Source: Anaerolineales bacterium
GTDB taxonomy: Bacteria > Chloroflexota > Anaerolineae > 4572-78 > J111
DNA length: 64,000 nucleotides
Direction of reading: 5' to 3'
NCBI GenBank assembly: GCA_015075405.1
Contig: JABTUK010000005.1
Coordinates: 1,168,199-1,232,198 of the forward strand
Positions 8,624 to 17,107 of the stretch are shown piece by piece. Below the pieces are notes generated by a model. It searched no databases. It saw nothing but the letters and a program-made list of their open reading frames with translations, and was not told the origin of the DNA. Every line of letters starts with the position of its first letter. Position 1 is the stretch's first letter. The position numbers and the translations under genes are program-made.

Positions 8624-9313
8624 CTAATGCCCCTGGCGCATAAGCAAATTTTTCAGGACCGGGCCAACGTGGAAAATAGTCGGGACGGCGTAATCTATGG
8701 CAATCGAGGGACCGTTTCCGCCGACCAGGACGGTGGTCATGCCCATATCTTTGGCCGGAAGCAGATTGCGCGGGCTGTCTTCGACCATAATGCAACGCTC
8801 GCCGGGCACACCCAGCGTATCGAGGACATATTGGTAAGCCAGGGGATCAGGCTTGTTTTTGTAATTAAGGTTGGTAATGTCAATAATCTGCTCAAAATGA
8901 GGCCGTACCTGCAAGATGTTCAACACCCGCTCCGCATGGAGGTGATCGGCGTTGGTGAAGATAATCTTGCGCAGGGGGATGTCGTAGAGCATTTGATTAA
9001 GCGGCGGACTGGCCCCCAAAAAATCGGCCAAATTTATATCGTGGACAAAGGCCAGGTAATCCAGGGGGTCAATCTGGTATTCATGCATCAAGCCGCGCAG
9101 GGCCGTTCCGTGCTGCTGGTTGTAGCTGAGCTTTTTTTCCAGGACGTCATCGGCGGGAATGCCGACTTTGTGGACCATAAATTGCAAAATTCGCTCCACA
9201 ATGGCGGTCATCAGGCCACACTCGCGTGGATAGAGCGTTTCATCCAGATCAAATAAGATGTATTCAAATGATGGCGTAGCCCGATTTTTCATCCCCGTTG
9301 TGTCCTCTGGCAT
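8624..9313 (-). CDS. HAD-family pyrimidine 5'-nucleotidase-like hydrolase
   Basis: 229 residues. HAD motif I is FDLDETLYP, motif II is IFTNAD, motif III includes the lysine of YKNKPDPLAY, and motif IV is VEDSPRN. The layout and spacing fit the SDT1/pyrimidine 5'-nucleotidase branch, which dephosphorylates UMP, CMP or related small phosphates. The start may be ATG 9313 or an internal ATG at 9292, since the first seven residues are not conserved. It is followed closely by the thioesterase gene. Confidence 0.85.
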   Translation of the reverse strand: MPEDTTGMKNRATPSFEYILFDLDETLYPRECGLMTAIVERILQFMVHKVGIPADDVLEKKLSYNQQHGTALRGLMHEYQIDPLDYLAFVHDINLADFLGASPPLNQMLYDIPLRKIIFTNADHLHAERVLNILQVRPHFEQIIDITNLNYKNKPDPLAYQYVLDTLGVPGERCIMVEDSPRNLLPAKDMGMTTVLVGGNGPSIAIDYAVPTIFHVGPVLKNLLMRQGH

Positions 9314-9331
9314 AACTGTGGCCCCGGAAAC

Positions 9332-9396
9332 AAAAAAGGAGCGTCTCCATCGGATAATGATGCGATCAGCATCGCCCCGATAGGTGAGACACTCCT
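9332..9396 (-). terminator. Long multi-step hairpin with T-run (minus strand)
   Basis: On the minus strand an interrupted stem forms from nested pairs (AGGAG/CTCCT, GTCTC/GAGAC, ATCGG/CCGAT, GATGC/GCATC) between 9337 and 9396, followed by six T. It could end transcripts coming from the DUF2330 gene or act as an attenuator in the leader of the HAD gene. Confidence 0.55.
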
Positions 9397-9424
9397 CTTT
9401 GTTAATGAACTAAATCTTTTAAAC

Positions 9425-9519
9425 TCAGTAGATCCAATTTTTCACCGTAGCTGGCGCATCCCTATGCGTCAGCGGGCGGCATAGGGATGCCACCCTACGG
9501 GAAATTTGGATCCACTGAA
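9425..9519. repeat. Palindromic element, about 95 bp
   Basis: The ends CAGTAGATCCAATTT and AAATTTGGATCCACTG are inverted repeats, with an inner hairpin around GCATCCCTATGC. The architecture and ends resemble the elements at 14663-14769 and 24076-24184, so it may be a diverged relative. No coding potential is seen between 9314 and 9705. Confidence 0.6.
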
Positions 9520-9619
9520 ACTGGCTATCTTAGCATAGCACACAGTGATGGCCTAAGACAATGGGTATTTTGGCCCTGCGCTTAAACCCGAAGGGGGGGC
9601 ATTATATAATCGTCTAAAG

Positions 9620-9700
9620 ATAAGTTCCCCCAAGTTCCTGTAAGTTCCCAGGGAACTAAGGGAACTCACAGGAACTCAAAACGGGACGTGGATTTTGGAC
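9620..9700. repeat. AAGTTCC-word palindrome, copy 1 (direct repeat with 10798-10876)
   Basis: The arms are built from repeated AAGTTCC and GGAACT words, followed by CAAAACGGGA and a short AT-rich tail. A close copy in the same orientation lies at 10798-10876, so the DUF2330 gene is bracketed by direct repeats of about 80 bp. Confidence 0.75.
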
Positions 9701-9705
9701 GCTGA

Positions 9706-10770
9706 CTATGCAGTTGCCGTCCGCCGGCGCTGCCGGGATAGCAGCAGGACCGTTCCCCCGACTATTATTACCAACCCCACCAGGCATGCGCCGCCCATTA
9801 CCAGAAGAATAATCGGTACGCCGCCAATGTCATACCTGTACTCGATCTCAACGTCATAATATATCTCATCCGCAGCCGCCGGGCTGAAACGGTAATCATC
9901 GTTGACGCTTGGCGGGTTCCAGATGCGCTCCTCGAATTTGGTCAGAAACAGTTTGCGGTCTACAAATGGGGCCAGGGGTGATTCAGCCGGCAGCGCAGCC
10001 GGCTCGATCCAGCCGGCAAAGGCAACACGGCTGTCGCCAAACGTCTGGGCCTTCTCCACCCGGTGGTCGGACAGCACATACAGATAAACCGGCATCACTC
10101 CTGTAGCCAGGGCAGTAGCCCGCATAGGATAAATCAGTTCGTCGGAGGGAAAGGTAATCCACAAGGGGTCGAGTTCACCGCTCAGTTCCTGGCCGTTGGC
10201 GCCGGAGGTTAACCGGGCGGCTATGTAAAACCACTTCTGTTCGACATAGGCTTGCAGCACCTCGTCTAATCCGTCGGGAAAGGTGTAGCCGTTGTCGGCC
10301 AGCCAGTCGCTCAGAGCGGTGGCATCGGTGGCGGCCAGGGTGCTGACCTCAAATGGGCCTAAGGTTTGCTGTCGCAGCAGCGTTACCGGCGCAGCCCCTC
10401 CGACCGCGCCATCCGGCGCAGCCCCGGCTCCCAAAGCGACCGGCGGTATCAGCCCATAGCGGTATTCTACCCTGGGTTTGGTCAGCTCTTGCAATGTGTC
10501 GAACAGTTCTGCTTGGCCCAGTTGTACCGTTGCTTCGACGGGGACGGGCATAATCCAGGCGGCTTCGGTGGTATTGCCCTGCACGCCCAAAGCCATGACA
10601 ATATCCTCGGTCTGCCCATCCCAACGCACTAAGGCGCGCTCCTGCACCACCGTGCCCTCGCCCTCGCGGGGAATGTAAGCGCCGCAGCCGCATGCTTCCG
10701 CCGGAGCGGCGAACAAGAGTAATACCAGCCAAATGCTAACCGGGATCAAGTACCAGAGTCGTTGTGTCAT
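9706..10770 (-). CDS. DUF2330 secreted/membrane-anchored protein
   Basis: 354 residues. A signal peptide (LWYLIPVSIWLVLLLFAAPAEA) is followed at once by the family hallmark ACGCGAYIP. A large beta-rich domain contains WIMPVPVEA. A C-terminal membrane helix (IILLVMGGACLVGLVIIVGG) and a basic RQRRR tail give a type I membrane topology. DUF2330 proteins are exported proteins of unknown function with a cysteine pair after the signal peptide. The gene is flanked on both sides by near-identical direct repeats. Confidence 0.85.
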   Translation of the reverse strand: MTQRLWYLIPVSIWLVLLLFAAPAEACGCGAYIPREGEGTVVQERALVRWDGQTEDIVMALGVQGNTTEAAWIMPVPVEATVQLGQAELFDTLQELTKPRVEYRYGLIPPVALGAGAAPDGAVGGAAPVTLLRQQTLGPFEVSTLAATDATALSDWLADNGYTFPDGLDEVLQAYVEQKWFYIAARLTSGANGQELSGELDPLWITFPSDELIYPMRATALATGVMPVYLYVLSDHRVEKAQTFGDSRVAFAGWIEPAALPAESPLAPFVDRKLFLTKFEERIWNPPSVNDDYRFSPAAADEIYYDVEIEYRYDIGGVPIILLVMGGACLVGLVIIVGGTVLLLSRQRRRTATA

Positions 10771-10797
10771 GGTTTACCTATAAGTGACTGTCCAAAA

Positions 10798-10876
10798 ATA
10801 AGTTCCCTAAGTTCCTATGAGTTCCCAGGGAACTAAAGGAACTCGTAGGAACTCAAAACGGGAAGTAAATTTTAGA
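10798..10876. repeat. AAGTTCC-word palindrome, copy 2
   Basis: The same order of words and the same trailing CAAAACGGGA as 9620-9700, with scattered substitutions in both arms. It lies between the DUF2330 gene and the BMP lipoprotein gene. Confidence 0.75.
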
Positions 10877-10912
10877 CGTTTACTAAGTAATTCACCATTC
10901 ACAATTCACAAT

Positions 10913-11968
10913 TTATTTGGCCGTTTCCGGCACAAAGGGCACTTCCAACTCGCCGCTGATAATCTTGGCTTTGGCCTCTTCGACCTGCTTCAGCGCTTCC
11001 GGCGGAATCTTGTCGGCCAGGGCCGGGTTGACAGTCACATCCAGCGCACCCTGGGCAATGCCATAGCGATAGTACGGCGCGTCGAATTTACCCTCCAGAG
11101 TACTCTTCATCATATCTTCAAACATGGGTTCCAGGTTCCAAATCAGGTTGACCAGCACCACATCGGGGCCGTTCTCGGTCATGTCGCCCACGTAGCCGGT
11201 CACAAAGCCGCCCTTTTCCTTGGCCGCCTCAATCGCGCCGACGGTGGGCGCCTCGCCGCATTGAATCCAGAAGTCAACGCCGGTATCGGCCTGAGCCAGT
11301 GCTGCTTCCTTGCCCTTCGAGGCATCGAGCCAATCGCCAATGGCGGTGGAGGTCACTTCAGCATTGGGGTTGACGGTTTTGGCCCCGGCCAGCATCGCCT
11401 CACCCATCGCGTGGCAAACCGGGATATCGAAGCCGTAAATTGCGCCCAGCTTGCCGCTTTTGGAAACGTGTCCGGCAATGATGCCGACCAGATAAGCCGC
11501 CTCATAGAAAGGCTGGTCGTAGTCGGCCACATTTTTGGCGGTGCGGTTGATACCCCCACCCCAGGCAAAGTTGGTTTCGGGAAACTCCTGGGCCACCTCA
11601 AAAACGGCATCCTGGTAGCTGAAGCTGTGGGCCACAATCATCTGGAAGCCTTTTTCGGCCAGTTCGCGCAGCACCCGGCCCACATCGGCGGGGGCCACAC
11701 TTTCAGAATAGGTTGTCTCGTAGCCTTTAGCCTTCATGGCATTCAAGGCATTGAAACCGGCCTCATTCCACGAGTTATCATCGGGCGGGCCGATGATAAT
11801 CAAGGCGAGTTTGCCCTTGCCCTCCGTGTTGGCCTCGGCCGGTGCGGCGGCTTCTTCTTTGGGCTGGGTTGGCTCCGCTGGCGCTGTCGGGGCTGCGCCA
11901 CATGCGGTCAACAGTAGCAAACCGACCAGCAGCAGCAAACTTCCGTAGTAAGTATAAAGCTTGTTCAT
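10913..11968 (-). CDS. BMP-family ABC transporter substrate-binding lipoprotein
   Basis: 351 residues from ATG 11968, preceded by a GGAGAG ribosome-binding site. The signal peptide ends in the lipobox LTACG, followed by a Pro/Ala/Glu-rich tether. The mature domain has the Bmp/PnrA layout: an opening strand GKLALIIIGPPDDNSW, then IVAHSFSYQDAVFEVA and WGGGINRTAKNVADY. PnrA-like proteins bind purine nucleosides; other BMP relatives bind different small molecules. No permease is directly adjacent, but BMP-type permeases and an ATPase lie at 19753-26724, so this may be an alternative receptor for the same transporter. Confidence 0.9.
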   Translation of the reverse strand: MNKLYTYYGSLLLLVGLLLLTACGAAPTAPAEPTQPKEEAAAPAEANTEGKGKLALIIIGPPDDNSWNEAGFNALNAMKAKGYETTYSESVAPADVGRVLRELAEKGFQMIVAHSFSYQDAVFEVAQEFPETNFAWGGGINRTAKNVADYDQPFYEAAYLVGIIAGHVSKSGKLGAIYGFDIPVCHAMGEAMLAGAKTVNPNAEVTSTAIGDWLDASKGKEAALAQADTGVDFWIQCGEAPTVGAIEAAKEKGGFVTGYVGDMTENGPDVVLVNLIWNLEPMFEDMMKSTLEGKFDAPYYRYGIAQGALDVTVNPALADKIPPEALKQVEEAKAKIISGELEVPFVPETAK

Positions 11969-12100
11969 GATTTTCTCTCTCCCCAAATAAATTAAATAAA
12001 AATCTCATGTTTACAAATAATAAGATCACCTGTTACAAGATTTCTTTTTGCGTAATCATCTCCTTATTGTTTGAAGAGTTTGGTAAATCCAAAATTTAAA

Positions 12101-12135
12101 CATCTTGCGTGTTGTGTCATGCAGCACACAAGATG
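12101..12135. repeat. Short palindrome CATCTTGCGTGTTGTG...
   Basis: Inverted arms CATCTTGCGTGTTGTG and CAGCACACAAGATG. The same GTGTTGCGTC word set recurs in palindromes at 13472-13526, 14602-14654 and 24465-24519. Confidence 0.6.
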
Positions 12136-12183
12136 TAACACCAACTGGGATAATTAATTTCTCGAAAGGTTACTACTCAGGAT

Positions 12184-12275
12184 CGTCATTTCGAGCGACG
12201 AAGGAGCGAGAAATCTCCAGGGCACAACATGTAAAAGTAAAACGTCGGGGATTTCTCCCTACGGTCGAAATGACA
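12184..12275. repeat. GTCATTTCGA palindromic repeat, copy 1
   Basis: The arms GTCATTTCGAGCGACGAAGG and GGTCGAAATGAC enclose AAATCTCC and GGATTTCTCC inner repeats. Other copies lie at 44519-44651, 47371-47484 and 55173-55271, with a half copy at 46151-46190. Confidence 0.8.
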
Positions 12276-12302
12276 TGGCTGAGCATTTACCTCGAAAGTA
12301 CC

Positions 12303-13268
12303 TTAAGCGGCTCCAAAGGTTAGCCCCAATTGGTTCAACCATTTGCGGTAAGCAATGGCCGTGCGGTCGCTGCGGAGATGCAGTTCGGCTTGCAAGTCGA
12401 GGGGGAGCAGTTCGGGCCGCTGCGATTCGACAATAGGGCGATCCTGGCTAAAAATTTTGTCCTGGTAAGCAATCAGTTCTGCTTCGGGCAGGTCGTGCCC
12501 ATAATTCATGGCCATCCACATCCAGGCCGTGCTTTTTACGGTTTCGTGAGGCGTAATCATTAAGAGAATCGAGAAGGATTGGCTGGACTCTTTGAGCAGA
12601 TAGGCGGTGAGCGGACGATAGGCCCGGTAGGTGTAGGTTACCGTATCGCCGACGCCCGTGCCGTAGGGGTCAGGCTGATAAACCCGCACCCCCTTTGCGA
12701 TAACCCCCTCTGGCCCCATCTCCGCTTCATAATCCTCGATTTCGGGCCGTTCTTTGACACCCAGAATGCCCTCATGCACAAAGGGAAAGTGGCCGACATC
12801 CAGAAAGTTTTCCACAATGCGCGGTCCGCCGGCGTTGACCTCATACGGCCCGCAGAAAATTTTGCGATAGTCGCTTTTATCCCATTCCGGGAAGAGCGGA
12901 ATATCGTGGGCCGGCTGCCCCAGCGAAACCCAAATCAGGTGGTAGCGTTCCTGGGCCTGATAGGTTTTGGCAACGGCTTTGGTCGGCGGAGTCTGGTCGG
13001 GGTGGGCGGGAATGTGGACACAATGTCCGCCGGTGTCGTAAGTCCACCCGTGATACGGGCAGGCCAACAGCCCGTCGGTCACCTGGCCCAGCGAGAGGCG
13101 GGCGCCGCGGTGCAGACACAAATCCTGCCAGGCCATCACCTGGCCGTTGCTGCGCCACAAAACAATATCCTCGCCCAGCAGGCGCAAGCCCTTCACCTCG
13201 CCCTCGGCCAGGTCTGCCGAGCGAGCGACAGGGTGCCAATCGTTAACTAAAACTGTATCTTCAATCAT
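12303..13268 (-). CDS. Rieske non-heme iron oxygenase, alpha-subunit type
   Basis: 321 residues from ATG 13268, with a GAGG ribosome-binding site. The Rieske [2Fe-2S] ligands are in CLHRGARL and CPYHGWTYD (about residues 52-74). The mononuclear iron ligands are in ENFLDVGHFPFVHEG (about 155-168), the usual N-x2-D-x2-H-x4-H arrangement. Length and motifs place it near VanA-type O-demethylases and NdmA/B-type N-demethylases rather than the larger ring-hydroxylating dioxygenases. These enzymes need a separate reductase, which is not seen nearby. It lies in the same minus-strand series as an LLM flavoprotein and an SHMT-like enzyme, so an oxidative demethylation step is an attractive but unproven role. 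Confidence 0.88.
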   Translation of the reverse strand: MIEDTVLVNDWHPVARSADLAEGEVKGLRLLGEDIVLWRSNGQVMAWQDLCLHRGARLSLGQVTDGLLACPYHGWTYDTGGHCVHIPAHPDQTPPTKAVAKTYQAQERYHLIWVSLGQPAHDIPLFPEWDKSDYRKIFCGPYEVNAGGPRIVENFLDVGHFPFVHEGILGVKERPEIEDYEAEMGPEGVIAKGVRVYQPDPYGTGVGDTVTYTYRAYRPLTAYLLKESSQSFSILLMITPHETVKSTAWMWMAMNYGHDLPEAELIAYQDKIFSQDRPIVESQRPELLPLDLQAELHLRSDRTAIAYRKWLNQLGLTFGAA

Positions 13269-13291
13269 CAAAACCTCGCCGGTGTAGGTTT

Positions 13292-13355
13292 AAAAATAAA
13301 ACGCCAACACATCGAATTAAAAGCAACTGACCTCTGGGTCAGGGCTGTGCTGGCG
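13292..13355 (-). terminator. Hairpin with T-run between LLM and Rieske genes
   Basis: Minus strand: outer stem CGCCAGCACA/TGTGTTGGCG (13302-13355) with an inner hairpin CTGACC/GGTCAG, followed by TTTTATTTTT. It can terminate the upstream LLM transcript or act as an attenuator 24 bases before the Rieske start. I do not recognise it as a known riboswitch. Confidence 0.6.
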
Positions 13356-13471
13356 TGGAGAGGGGCCGGGATAAATTCCGGTAAATTTTGGAGCAAAAGG
13401 CCGTTTTTGTCAAGAACGGGGTCTATCTTAAGGTTAACCCGGAGGCTATTCCAAGATTTTAATCTATCAAA

Positions 13472-13526
13472 GCGTGTTGCGTGTTGCGTCTTCCGTTTGG
13501 GTTACAAGACGCAAGACGCAACACGG
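13472..13526. repeat. GTGTTGCGTC word palindrome
   Basis: The left arm GCGTGTTGCGTGTTGCGTC pairs with GACGCAAGACGCAACACG. It lies between the LLM and Rieske genes. The rest of 13356-13471 shows no gene. Confidence 0.75.
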
Positions 13527-13554
13527 ATTGAATAACTATCTTCTTGAAACTACC

Positions 13555-14562
13555 TTATTCGCTGTAGCCGTCAGAGAAAACCTCGATCATCAGGTATGGG
13601 TCGCCCAGCGGATACAGGATGGGGCAGGTGCAGCCGTTAGCCACGTACTCACGCACTTTGGCCTTCACCTCTTCCGGCGTGCCGCTGGCGGTGATGCGCT
13701 GCACCAGTTCATCGGGTACTAAAGGCATAGCCGATTTGATCTGCTCTTTGGTGGCCGGCCAGCCCAGGATGCTTTGAATTTTCTTGACCACCTCATCGCT
13801 AACGCCGCTGGCTTTGGCAATGTGCGGCTGCTGGGCCAGGTATTGAGTTAGCATCCAGCGCGCCCCATCCATCGCCTGGGCCTTGTCGGTGTGAACCGAG
13901 CAGATCATCAACTGCGGCCGGTCAATGTCGTCCAGAGTGCGCCCGGCTCGTTCAGCCCCGGTTTTTAAGGCGCTGAGCGCTTCATGGTTGTATTCGGGCG
14001 GGACGCAGTAATTCAGCACCGCGCCATCGGCAATTTCACCGGTCATCTCCATCATTTTCAGACCGGTTGCGCCGATCATGATCGGCACGTGGCGCGGCTC
14101 GCGGCGGCCATGCACCACGTCCAGCTCGATGCCTTTGACTTTGTGGAACTCGCCGTTATAGGTCACGTTTTCCATATTGAGCAGGCGGCGCATCACTTCA
14201 ATTGTTTCGCGCATGGCCAATAACGGTTTGCGCCGCTCGATGCCGACATTAGCCGCCAGCGGGTCCCACCAGGCCCCGATGCCGCAGATGATCCGGTCGG
14301 GGGCCAGATCGTCGAGAGTGAGAAAGGTGGCGGCCAGCAGGCCAATGTTGCGGGTCCAGTTGTTGATCACCCCAGAGCCGACTTTGATCCGCTCGGTCAC
14401 GGCGGCAAACGCGGCCATCGGCACAATCGCATCGCGGACCAGCCGGCTTTCGGCCTGCCACACCGCCTCAAACCCATGTTTTTCAGCATACTGGGCGATT
14501 TTCATCCCCTCGCGCAGCTCGTGGGCGTCTTGCAAATAGAGGGCTACTCGATCTTGACTCAT
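13555..14562 (-). CDS. LLM-class flavin-dependent oxidoreductase (luciferase-like)
   Basis: 335 residues from ATG 14562 with an AAGGAG ribosome-binding site; the longer frame to 14646 runs into a repeat. It has the TIM-barrel luciferase/F420-reductase pattern: AEKHGFEAVWQAESRL, RIKVGSGVINNWTRN, FLTLDDLAPDRIICGIGAWW, and PIMIGATGLKMMEMTGEIADG. The branch resembles methylenetetrahydromethanopterin reductase-like (F420-using) members, but FMN use cannot be excluded. Such enzymes reduce or mono-oxygenate small substrates. It is followed downstream by the Rieske gene and preceded by the SHMT-like gene. Confidence 0.85.
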   Translation of the reverse strand: MSQDRVALYLQDAHELREGMKIAQYAEKHGFEAVWQAESRLVRDAIVPMAAFAAVTERIKVGSGVINNWTRNIGLLAATFLTLDDLAPDRIICGIGAWWDPLAANVGIERRKPLLAMRETIEVMRRLLNMENVTYNGEFHKVKGIELDVVHGRREPRHVPIMIGATGLKMMEMTGEIADGAVLNYCVPPEYNHEALSALKTGAERAGRTLDDIDRPQLMICSVHTDKAQAMDGARWMLTQYLAQQPHIAKASGVSDEVVKKIQSILGWPATKEQIKSAMPLVPDELVQRITASGTPEEVKAKVREYVANGCTCPILYPLGDPYLMIEVFSDGYSE

Positions 14563-14601
14563 TGGAAAAACTCCTTTGTTTTTAAGTTTATATGCAATAT
14601 A

Positions 14602-14654
14602 CGTGTTGCGTCTTGCGTCTTGCCTGAGATAAAACAGACAGACCACGCAACACG
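14602..14654. repeat. GTGTTGCGTC word palindrome
   Basis: Arms CGTGTTGCGTCTTGCGTC and ACCACGCAACACG, just upstream of the LLM gene leader. Confidence 0.7.
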
Positions 14655-14662
14655 TTTTGGCT

Positions 14663-14769
14663 AATTTCAGTAAATCACAATTTTAGAGGACGCGGAGCGG
14701 GCACGCCCACGTGCCGAACGGAGCCGCACGTGGGCGTGCTGGCTCCTCAATTCGTGATTTACTGAATTT
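14663..14769. repeat. 107-bp palindromic MITE-like element, copy 1
   Basis: Terminal inverted repeats AATTTCAGTAAATCAC and GTGATTTACTGAATTT enclose an inner palindrome of GGGCACGCCCACGTGCC and its mate. A nearly identical copy in inverted orientation lies at 24076-24184. There is no coding content. Confidence 0.8.
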
Positions 14770-14824
14770 AAATCTTGGAACTGCCAAGTGAAAATATTAC
14801 GATTCACGTTTTACGTTTTATTGT

Positions 14825-16150
14825 TTACCGCACAAAATGTAACGTTTGAAACCTCTGCCGCAGGGCCACCACGTCCGGCTTGACCTGCTCCGGCGCTTCG
14901 TTTTTGACCAATACTCGGACAATCAACTCGGCTACGGCGGGCATGTCTGGCGGCTGCATGCCCCAGCGGGTGATCTCCTGCGTGCCCAGGCGAATGGCGT
15001 TGTAATCGCCCGCCACCGGCGGCAGGGGCAGGCCGATGCCGCTGGTTAGAATATTGGCTTTTTCCAGCCGCCGCGAAGCTGTCGTGCCGCCGCCAAAGTC
15101 CGCCGCCGGAATAGCGATGTGATGTGAAGCGGTAAAACCTCTCCCGGCGACGTGATAGACCGGGCAGCCGCCCGCGTCGAGCGCCTCGGCCAGGGTCTGG
15201 GCGTTGGCGATGCACATTTGGGCATACTCCCGGCCAAAGTCGCGCAAATCCAGGCAGGCGACAATCAAGGCGGCGGTTTTGCTCAAATCGAAGTTGGCGG
15301 TCAGGCCGGGGAAGGCAATTTTATCCAGCCGCTCGGCCAGTTCCGCCGAATTGGTCAGGATCATGCCGGAGGGCGGGCCGCCAAACGATTTGTAGGTTGA
15401 TGAGGTCATGAGGTGCGCCCCCTCGGCCAGGGGCTGCTGAAACTCGCCGCCGGCAATCAAGCCCGACATATGGGCGGCGTCGTACATCAGCCAGGCCCCC
15501 ACCGAATCGGCAATTTCGCGCACCGCCGCCACCGGGAAGGGGAAGAGACACATGCTCCCGGCAACGATAATCAGGCGGGGTTTGATTTCCTGAGCGCGGC
15601 GGGCCAGCGCGTCGAGATCAACGGTCATCTGGCCGGCGTCATAGGGTACTTCATAAATATCCAACCCGTACAGGCCGGCGGCCCCGGCTCGATGATGGGT
15701 CACATGGCCGGCGGCGGCTTCGGAGAAGGCCATGATCCGCTCGCCCGGCTGAGTGCAGGCCATGTAGGCGTACAGGTTCGCCAGCGAGCCGCTGCCCACC
15801 CGAAACTCGACGTAGTCGCAGCGGAAAAGTTCTTTGAGCAGTTCGACCACCATAATTTCAAGCTGCTCGGCGTAGCGCAGCCCGGTTTCGTATTTGTCGC
15901 CGGGGTAGCCCAAACTGGGCCGGCTGCCCACGCCCGAAGCCAACAGCCGCGCCCCTCGCGGGTTCATGATATTGGTCCCGGCGTATAGGCTGAGACATTC
16001 GCGGTCCATAAACTGCTCGTGCTGCGCTAACAGCGATTCAACCTCGGCTTCGAGTTGGGCCGAGGTCAGGGTACGATAGTGCGCGGCTTTTTGTTGAATA
16101 GCTTGTTCGAGGTGGGGCGGGACCCACTCTCGGAGGGGTGGTTGTATCAT
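14825..16150 (-). CDS. Serine hydroxymethyltransferase-like PLP enzyme
   Basis: 441 residues from ATG 16150. It has the SHMT fold-type I order: SLYAGTNIMNPRGARLL, ASGVGSRPSLGYPGDKYETG, VEFRVGSGSLANLYAYMA, the PLP aspartate in LMYDAAHMSGLIAGGEF, and the PLP lysine in TSSTYKSFGGPPSG. The canonical SHMT lysine loop (TTTTHKTLRGPRGG) is changed, so this is a paralogue, not the housekeeping GlyA. It may use a 2-substituted serine, another beta-hydroxy amino acid, or a different C1 donor. Its place between the deaminase/ABC genes and the LLM/Rieske genes suggests a role in the same catabolic route, perhaps handling glycine or C1 units. Confidence 0.8.
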   Translation of the reverse strand: MIQPPLREWVPPHLEQAIQQKAAHYRTLTSAQLEAEVESLLAQHEQFMDRECLSLYAGTNIMNPRGARLLASGVGSRPSLGYPGDKYETGLRYAEQLEIMVVELLKELFRCDYVEFRVGSGSLANLYAYMACTQPGERIMAFSEAAAGHVTHHRAGAAGLYGLDIYEVPYDAGQMTVDLDALARRAQEIKPRLIIVAGSMCLFPFPVAAVREIADSVGAWLMYDAAHMSGLIAGGEFQQPLAEGAHLMTSSTYKSFGGPPSGMILTNSAELAERLDKIAFPGLTANFDLSKTAALIVACLDLRDFGREYAQMCIANAQTLAEALDAGGCPVYHVAGRGFTASHHIAIPAADFGGGTTASRRLEKANILTSGIGLPLPPVAGDYNAIRLGTQEITRWGMQPPDMPAVAELIVRVLVKNEAPEQVKPDVVALRQRFQTLHFVR

Positions 16151-16183
16151 CAAAATTAAATTCCCTAAAAGACTATTAAAAGA

Positions 16184-16840
16184 TCAATCGGGTATCTCGT
16201 CTAGTACATCTGTTGCAAACTGTTCAACAGCACTAATCCAGCTATTTACCTCTTCTTTTCGTAACCGAGATACTTTGCCTGTTTTCTTTCTGTCCGCTCT
16301 ATGAACGATTTAATGTCTTTGTTCCATTAGTTCCGTTAATTTAGGGTAAGTACTATTTACATTATCGGTTCTTATACCTATACTTCGTAAAATCCTGCTA
16401 TTTCATCCGTATTATTGTAATTTGAGCGTTCCAATGATGTCTCTACAGCAAGCTTAATTAATTCGCTTACTGGTTGGTTCCGGTACTGTGTCAAATCCCC
16501 AAGTGAAAATGTGACGGCAGGTTTTTCTCTTCCGGTTATGGGCAGAGGTATCTTGTTCAATGTATTTGCCTCAGCTAAAGGTAGTTTCCAAGCAGCAATG
16601 CTCCTGTCAAACCAGCGGTACACCCTGGCTTGCAACGGCCTCAGCTAAAGGTAGTTTCCAAGCAGCAATGCTCCGCAAAAAATCTTCTAACGTAGCATGG
16701 AGAAAAACTGTAGCTGCACGTAATAAATCTGTGTATTCAACCATTTTGGTTTTCTCAGGAGCGTAGATTTCGTAAATGTTGACCAAGTTTTTTGCCCTGG
16801 TTAAATTCTTGTCTAAACGATCTTGAATTTGGTTCTTCAT
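16184..16840 (-). pseudogene. Broken HEPN-domain gene (MAE_28990-like)
   Basis: Reading on the minus strand from ATG 16840, the product begins MKNQIQDRLDKNLTRAKN and contains LLRAATVFLHATLEDFLRS. Three lesions break it. First, a 70-bp tandem repeat (copies at 16569-16604 and 16639-16674) shifts the frame. Second, after EIAGF a T appears to be missing from a T-run near 16390, shifting the frame to LRSIGIRTDNVNSTYPKL. Third, in RH-stop-IVHRADRKK a TAA near 16317 replaces what is probably CAA; restoring Gln gives RHQIVHRAD, a plausible HEPN RNase motif. The tail then runs to a TGA at 16184. HEPN proteins are often toxins or anti-phage RNases. The reconstruction is mine; a sequencing error could explain one lesion but hardly all three. 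Confidence 0.75.
16569..16674. repeat. 70-bp-offset direct repeat inside the HEPN gene
   Basis: A 36-base unit (starting CCTCAGCTAAAGGTAGTTTC) occurs at 16569-16604 and again at 16639-16674. The offset of 70 is not a multiple of three. The 34 bases between the two units match neither neighbour. Confidence 0.9.
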
Positions 16841-16885
16841 AATTTAGCCCCTAGATTGTCTTAGCAAGGTCAATTATTACTGCCC

Positions 16886-17038
16886 TGTTCACAAACATGG
16901 ACATTACGCCAGAGGCCGCCGGGGGATAAATCGCCCCGGCTACGAAACAGCGCCCGATAAATCGGGCTTGGATAAGCCGGATTCATCCGGCGTAGTTCTC
17001 TAGCCCGGCTGATTTATCACCGGGCGGGCTGCTGTTAC
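16886..17038. repeat. Four-hairpin repeat, copy A
   Basis: Four consecutive short hairpins, each with a GAT..ATC apex and GC-rich arms, for example CCCGATAAATCGGG and GCCGGATTCATCCGGC. It is nearly the reverse complement of 38346-38513. The same order of hairpins with different arms is found at 30677-30801. Confidence 0.85.
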
Positions 17039-17107
17039 GGTCGAGCCATTTGTACAACATCTTAGTGAACACGACATGATTTTCAAAGAAAGTGAGGTTT
17101 TCCCCCT

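Noticed and set aside
9375..9400. ATAGGTGAGACACTCCT resembles the start of an M-box magnesium riboswitch
   Set aside because: Nothing of the rest of the M-box follows, and the segment pairs fully with the upstream AGGAGCGTCTC as a simple hairpin.
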